From: Paracoccus onubensis
GTDB lineage: Bacteria > Pseudomonadota > Alphaproteobacteria > Rhodobacterales > Rhodobacteraceae
DNA: 64,000 nucleotides
Assembly (NCBI RefSeq): GCF_003591515.1
Contig: NZ_QZCG01000001.1
Coordinates: 124,001 to 188,000 of the forward strand
Direction of reading: 5' to 3'
In this document: piece by piece, positions 61,762 to 64,000 of the stretch
Numbering within the stretch: the first letter of the stretch is position 1
Layout of the letters: every line of letters starts with the position of its first letter
The notes under the pieces: generated by a model
Seen by the model: the letters and a program-made list of their open reading frames with translations, nothing else
Told to the model about the DNA's origin: nothing
Database searches by the model: none
Position numbers and translations under genes: made by a program

Positions 61762-62558
61762 AACGGTACTGGGCCGATTATTCCCGAACCGAATTCGGGG
61801 TGCTGGACCGGGAAAGGATCATCGCCGTCCTGCCGATCGGCGCGATAGAACAGCACGGCCCGCATCTGCCGATGTCCGTCGACAGTTGTACCGTCGACGG
61901 CATCACGCGCCGGCTGGCGCAGGCGCTGCCCGCCGACAGCCCGGTCCTGTTCCTTCCGGTGCAGGCCGTCTGCAAGAGCGACGAGCATATCGACTTTCCC
62001 GGAACGCTGACCCTGACGGCCGAGACCCTGATCCGGGTGCTGACCGAGATCGGCGCAAGCGTGGCACGGGCAGGGGTCCGCAAGCTGATTCTGCTGAACG
62101 GTCATGGCGGCAATATTCCGGTCATGGAGACTGCCGCGCGGCAGTTGCGGATATCGCATGGGATGATGACATTTTCGGTGAACTGGTTCGGCTTTGGCAT
62201 GCCCGACGGGCTGTATTCACCGACCGAGCGCAGCCACGGCATCCATGCCGGCGACATGGAAACCTCGGTCATGCTGGCCCTGGATCCGGCGAATGTGGAT
62301 ATGAGCCTTGCCCGGGATTTCCGGTCGCGTGGTCAGGATCTGGCCGAGCGGTTCAGTCATGTCGGGCTGGGTCGGGCAGTGAAGCCGGGGTGGAAGACGC
62401 AGGATCTGAACATTGCCGGCGCCTGCGGCGAAGCGCATCTGGCAAGTGCCGAAAAGGGCGAGGCGACTCTGGCCCATGCCGTCGAACGGCTGGTCGAGGC
62501 GATGGCCGAGATCGACGCCATCCCGCTCGACTGGCTTGACCGCGTACCGGAGGAATGA
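61758..62558 (+). CDS. Creatininase-family amidohydrolase
   Basis: A 266-residue member of the creatininase family. Metal ligands are seen in AIEQHGPHLPMSVDS (Glu, His, Asp), LNGHGGN and HAGDMETS. The family includes creatinine amidohydrolase and deformylases or lactamases of cofactor pathways. An ABC importer of the NitT/TauT type follows directly, so the substrate is probably an imported cyclic amide or formamide. GGAGGG lies eight bases before the ATG. Confidence 0.86.
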   Translation: MKRYWADYSRTEFGVLDRERIIAVLPIGAIEQHGPHLPMSVDSCTVDGITRRLAQALPADSPVLFLPVQAVCKSDEHIDFPGTLTLTAETLIRVLTEIGASVARAGVRKLILLNGHGGNIPVMETAARQLRISHGMMTFSVNWFGFGMPDGLYSPTERSHGIHAGDMETSVMLALDPANVDMSLARDFRSRGQDLAERFSHVGLGRAVKPGWKTQDLNIAGACGEAHLASAEKGEATLAHAVERLVEAMAEIDAIPLDWLDRVPEE

Positions 62559-62560
62559 AG

Positions 62561-63358
62561 ATGCTTGACCGCCCCGAGGCTTCGAACCTGATAGAGATGC
62601 GCGATGTCGGCAAGCGGTTCGCGAATGGAACCGTGGCGATCCGCGACATGTCCCTGACCATAAGGGACGGTGAATTCGTCAGCTTCCTTGGCCCCTCGGG
62701 CTGCGGCAAAAGCACCGCGCTGAAGATGATCTCGGGGCTGCTGTCGGTCTCGGGCGGTCAGCTTGCGGTGAACGGTCATCCCCCCGGCCAAGGCCGCGAT
62801 AATGCCGATATCGGCTTTGTATTCCAGGATGCCACGCTGATGCCCTGGGCCACGGTTTTCGACAATGTCTACCTGCCGCTGAAGCTGAGCGGCCGAAGCC
62901 GGGCCGAGGCCCGTTCACGCGTCGAAGAGGCGCTTGCAATGGTCGGTTTGGCGAATTTCGCGAAAGCCTATCCGCGCGAATTGTCGGGCGGGATGAAGAT
63001 GCGCGTATCGATCGCGCGTGCGATGGTCACCCGGCCCAAGCTTTTGCTGATGGACGAGCCTTTCGCGGCGCTGGACGAGATGACCCGCGCCAAGCTGAAT
63101 GACGAGGTGCTGTCGTTGTGGCGCTCGCACGGGCTGACGGTGATCTTCGTGACCCATTCGGTGTTCGAGTCGGTCTACCTGTCCAGCCGCGTCGTGGTCA
63201 TGGCGGCGCGTCCCGGCCGGGTCGTGCATGATATCCCGTTGCCCGGCGGCTATCCGCGCGATGCCTCCTATCGGATGACGCCCGAATATACCGAGAGCTG
63301 CCGCATGGTCAGCAACGCATTGGAAGGGACCATGGATCATGTCGATCTCAACCATTGA
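62561..63358 (+). CDS. ABC transporter ATPase, NitT/TauT type
   Basis: About 265 residues. Walker [11 protein letters not shown] loop VFQDATLMPWATVFDNV, signature LSGGMKMRVSIARAM, Walker B LLLMDEPFAALDE and FVTHSVFESVYLSSRV, as in SsuB/TauB/ThiZ. An ATG at 62555 overlaps the creatininase stop, but GGAGG spaced seven bases from the ATG at 62561 supports the latter. It overlaps the permease by 20 bases. Confidence 0.9.
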   Translation: MLDRPEASNLIEMRDVGKRFANGTVAIRDMSLTIRDGEFVSFLGPSGCGKSTALKMISGLLSVSGGQLAVNGHPPGQGRDNADIGFVFQDATLMPWATVFDNVYLPLKLSGRSRAEARSRVEEALAMVGLANFAKAYPRELSGGMKMRVSIARAMVTRPKLLLMDEPFAALDEMTRAKLNDEVLSLWRSHGLTVIFVTHSVFESVYLSSRVVVMAARPGRVVHDIPLPGGYPRDASYRMTPEYTESCRMVSNALEGTMDHVDLNH

Positions 63359-64000
63359 AGCCAGAGCCGACGCGATGCCCGATCAGCCGCAGACCGATCC
63401 CCGTATCCTGCGCGAACGGAAAGAGCGTCGGCTGCGGATCGTCATGCCGATCACGGCGATTCTTCTGGCATTGGGGCTGTGGGAATTTCTGGTGTGGTAC
63501 AATGAGGTACCGCATTACCTGATCCCGGCACCCAGCCTGATCGCGAAGACTCTGGTCGAGGATTGGGCCAGCCTGATGCAAAGCGCCGCCTTCACCGTCA
63601 AGCTGACCCTGATGTCGCTTGCTCTGGCGATCGTTGGCGGTGTGGCTTTGGGCATGCTGTTCGCGCTGTCGCGCCCGTTGGAGATGAGCTTGTTTCCCTT
63701 TGCCGTCATCATGCAGGTGACGCCGGTCATCGCGATTGCGCCGCTGATCCTGATCTATGTCAGCAATACCTTTGTGGCGCTGCTGATCTGTGCATGGATC
63801 GTGGCGTTCTTTCCGATCCTGTCGAATACGGCCATCGGGCTGCGCAGCGCGGATCACAATCTGCGCGATCTGTTCCGGCTGTATCAGGCGACGCCGTGGC
63901 AGCGGCTGCGTTATCTGCTGATCCCGTCGGCACTGCCCTATTTCATGGCGGCATTGAAGATCGCGGGCGGGCTTGCACTGATCGGCGCGGTGGTGGCGGA
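63339..64000 (+). CDS. ABC permease, NitT/TauT type (3' end cut by window)
   Basis: Open to the window end, 220 codons. After a charged N-terminus (RILRERKERRLR) come membrane helices: IVMPITAILLALGLWEFLVWY, FTVKLTLMSLALAIVGGVALGMLFALS and the EAA-like loop DHNLRDLFRLYQATPWQRLRYLLIPSALPYF, as in SsuC/TauC/ThiX. The binding protein is expected beyond the window. Confidence 0.9.
   Translation, partial: MSISTIEARADAMPDQPQTDPRILRERKERRLRIVMPITAILLALGLWEFLVWYNEVPHYLIPAPSLIAKTLVEDWASLMQSAAFTVKLTLMSLALAIVGGVALGMLFALSRPLEMSLFPFAVIMQVTPVIAIAPLILIYVSNTFVALLICAWIVAFFPILSNTAIGLRSADHNLRDLFRLYQATPWQRLRYLLIPSALPYFMAALKIAGGLALIGAVVA

Noticed and set aside
1-64000. tRNA, rRNA, insertion sequences, integrase or prophage
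   Set aside because: No cloverleaf-like gene, rRNA sequence, transposase motif or terminal inverted repeat was found by reading both strands.

Overview
The window looks like a piece of a Paracoccus-like member of the Rhodobacterales (Alphaproteobacteria). The evidence is the high GC content, strongly GC-ending codons, many ATGA or GTGA start/stop overlaps, the mix of ABC importers and periplasmic oxidoreductases, and a dispersed CTTCTTTG-N3/4-AAATACC element that I associate, from memory, with this group. No rRNA, tRNA, phage, IS or CRISPR sequence was seen. Almost everything is accessory catabolism plus transport and local regulators, as on a chromid, a megaplasmid or a catabolic chromosomal region; no replication or partition gene is present to decide which.

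Layout. (1) 1-5181, minus: organosulfur scavenging (flavin monooxygenase, TauD-type dioxygenase, MsuE-type FMN reductase, FAD protein, hydrolase) with two very small coupled membrane ORFs. (2) 5524-7731: a chemoreceptor whose Shine-Dalgarno sequence lies inside a leader hairpin. (3) 8158-9902: Fcy1-type cytosine deaminase and a CodB permease. (4) 10085-14446: an OmpA-family protein with 13 copies of a 48-bp repeat, an HPP-CBS membrane protein and a small beta-barrel. (5) 14626-23895: LacI regulator, GH105 hydrolase, a large protein of unknown family and a sugar ABC importer. (6) 24101-33576: LysR regulator and a ten-gene operon pairing an amino-acid-type ABC importer with the complete hydantoinase / carbamoylase / racemase set and three extra enzymes. 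(7) 33685-37792, minus: a membrane-anchored molybdenum hydroxylase with tri-heme cytochrome c. (8) 38217-44385: a membrane di-iron hydroxylase (sterol-desaturase fold) with two tiny membrane proteins, a DUF6166-like protein, alcohol dehydrogenase, hydrolase, GntR regulator and MFS transporter. (9) 44687-52590: a MurNAc / amino-sugar catabolic unit (GntR-UTRA, BadF-type kinase, MurQ-like etherase, ABC importer, Gfo/Idh dehydrogenase). (10) 52689-53294: a site-2-protease-like protein without its catalytic motif. (11) 53328-59464, minus: a PQQ alcohol dehydrogenase system with cytochrome c, XoxJ-like protein, a second binding protein and an ABC-2 type transporter. (12) 59629-64000: YaiI, a ferredoxin reductase, and the start of a creatininase / NitT-type ABC operon that leaves the window.

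How the parts work together. Regions 7 and 8 together could oxidise an inert methyl or methylene group to alcohol, aldehyde and acid; they share AT-rich palindromes in their promoters and are the best candidate here for an undescribed pathway. Region 6 is a full hydantoin-to-D-amino-acid route whose extra DapA-like, SDR and flavin-reductase genes suggest an unusual substrate. Region 11 carries the Asp-x-Asp feature of lanthanide-dependent quinoprotein dehydrogenases beside a transporter type linked to such enzymes.

Several operons contain micro-ORFs (18-63 codons), most of them joined to neighbours by overlapping start and stop codons.
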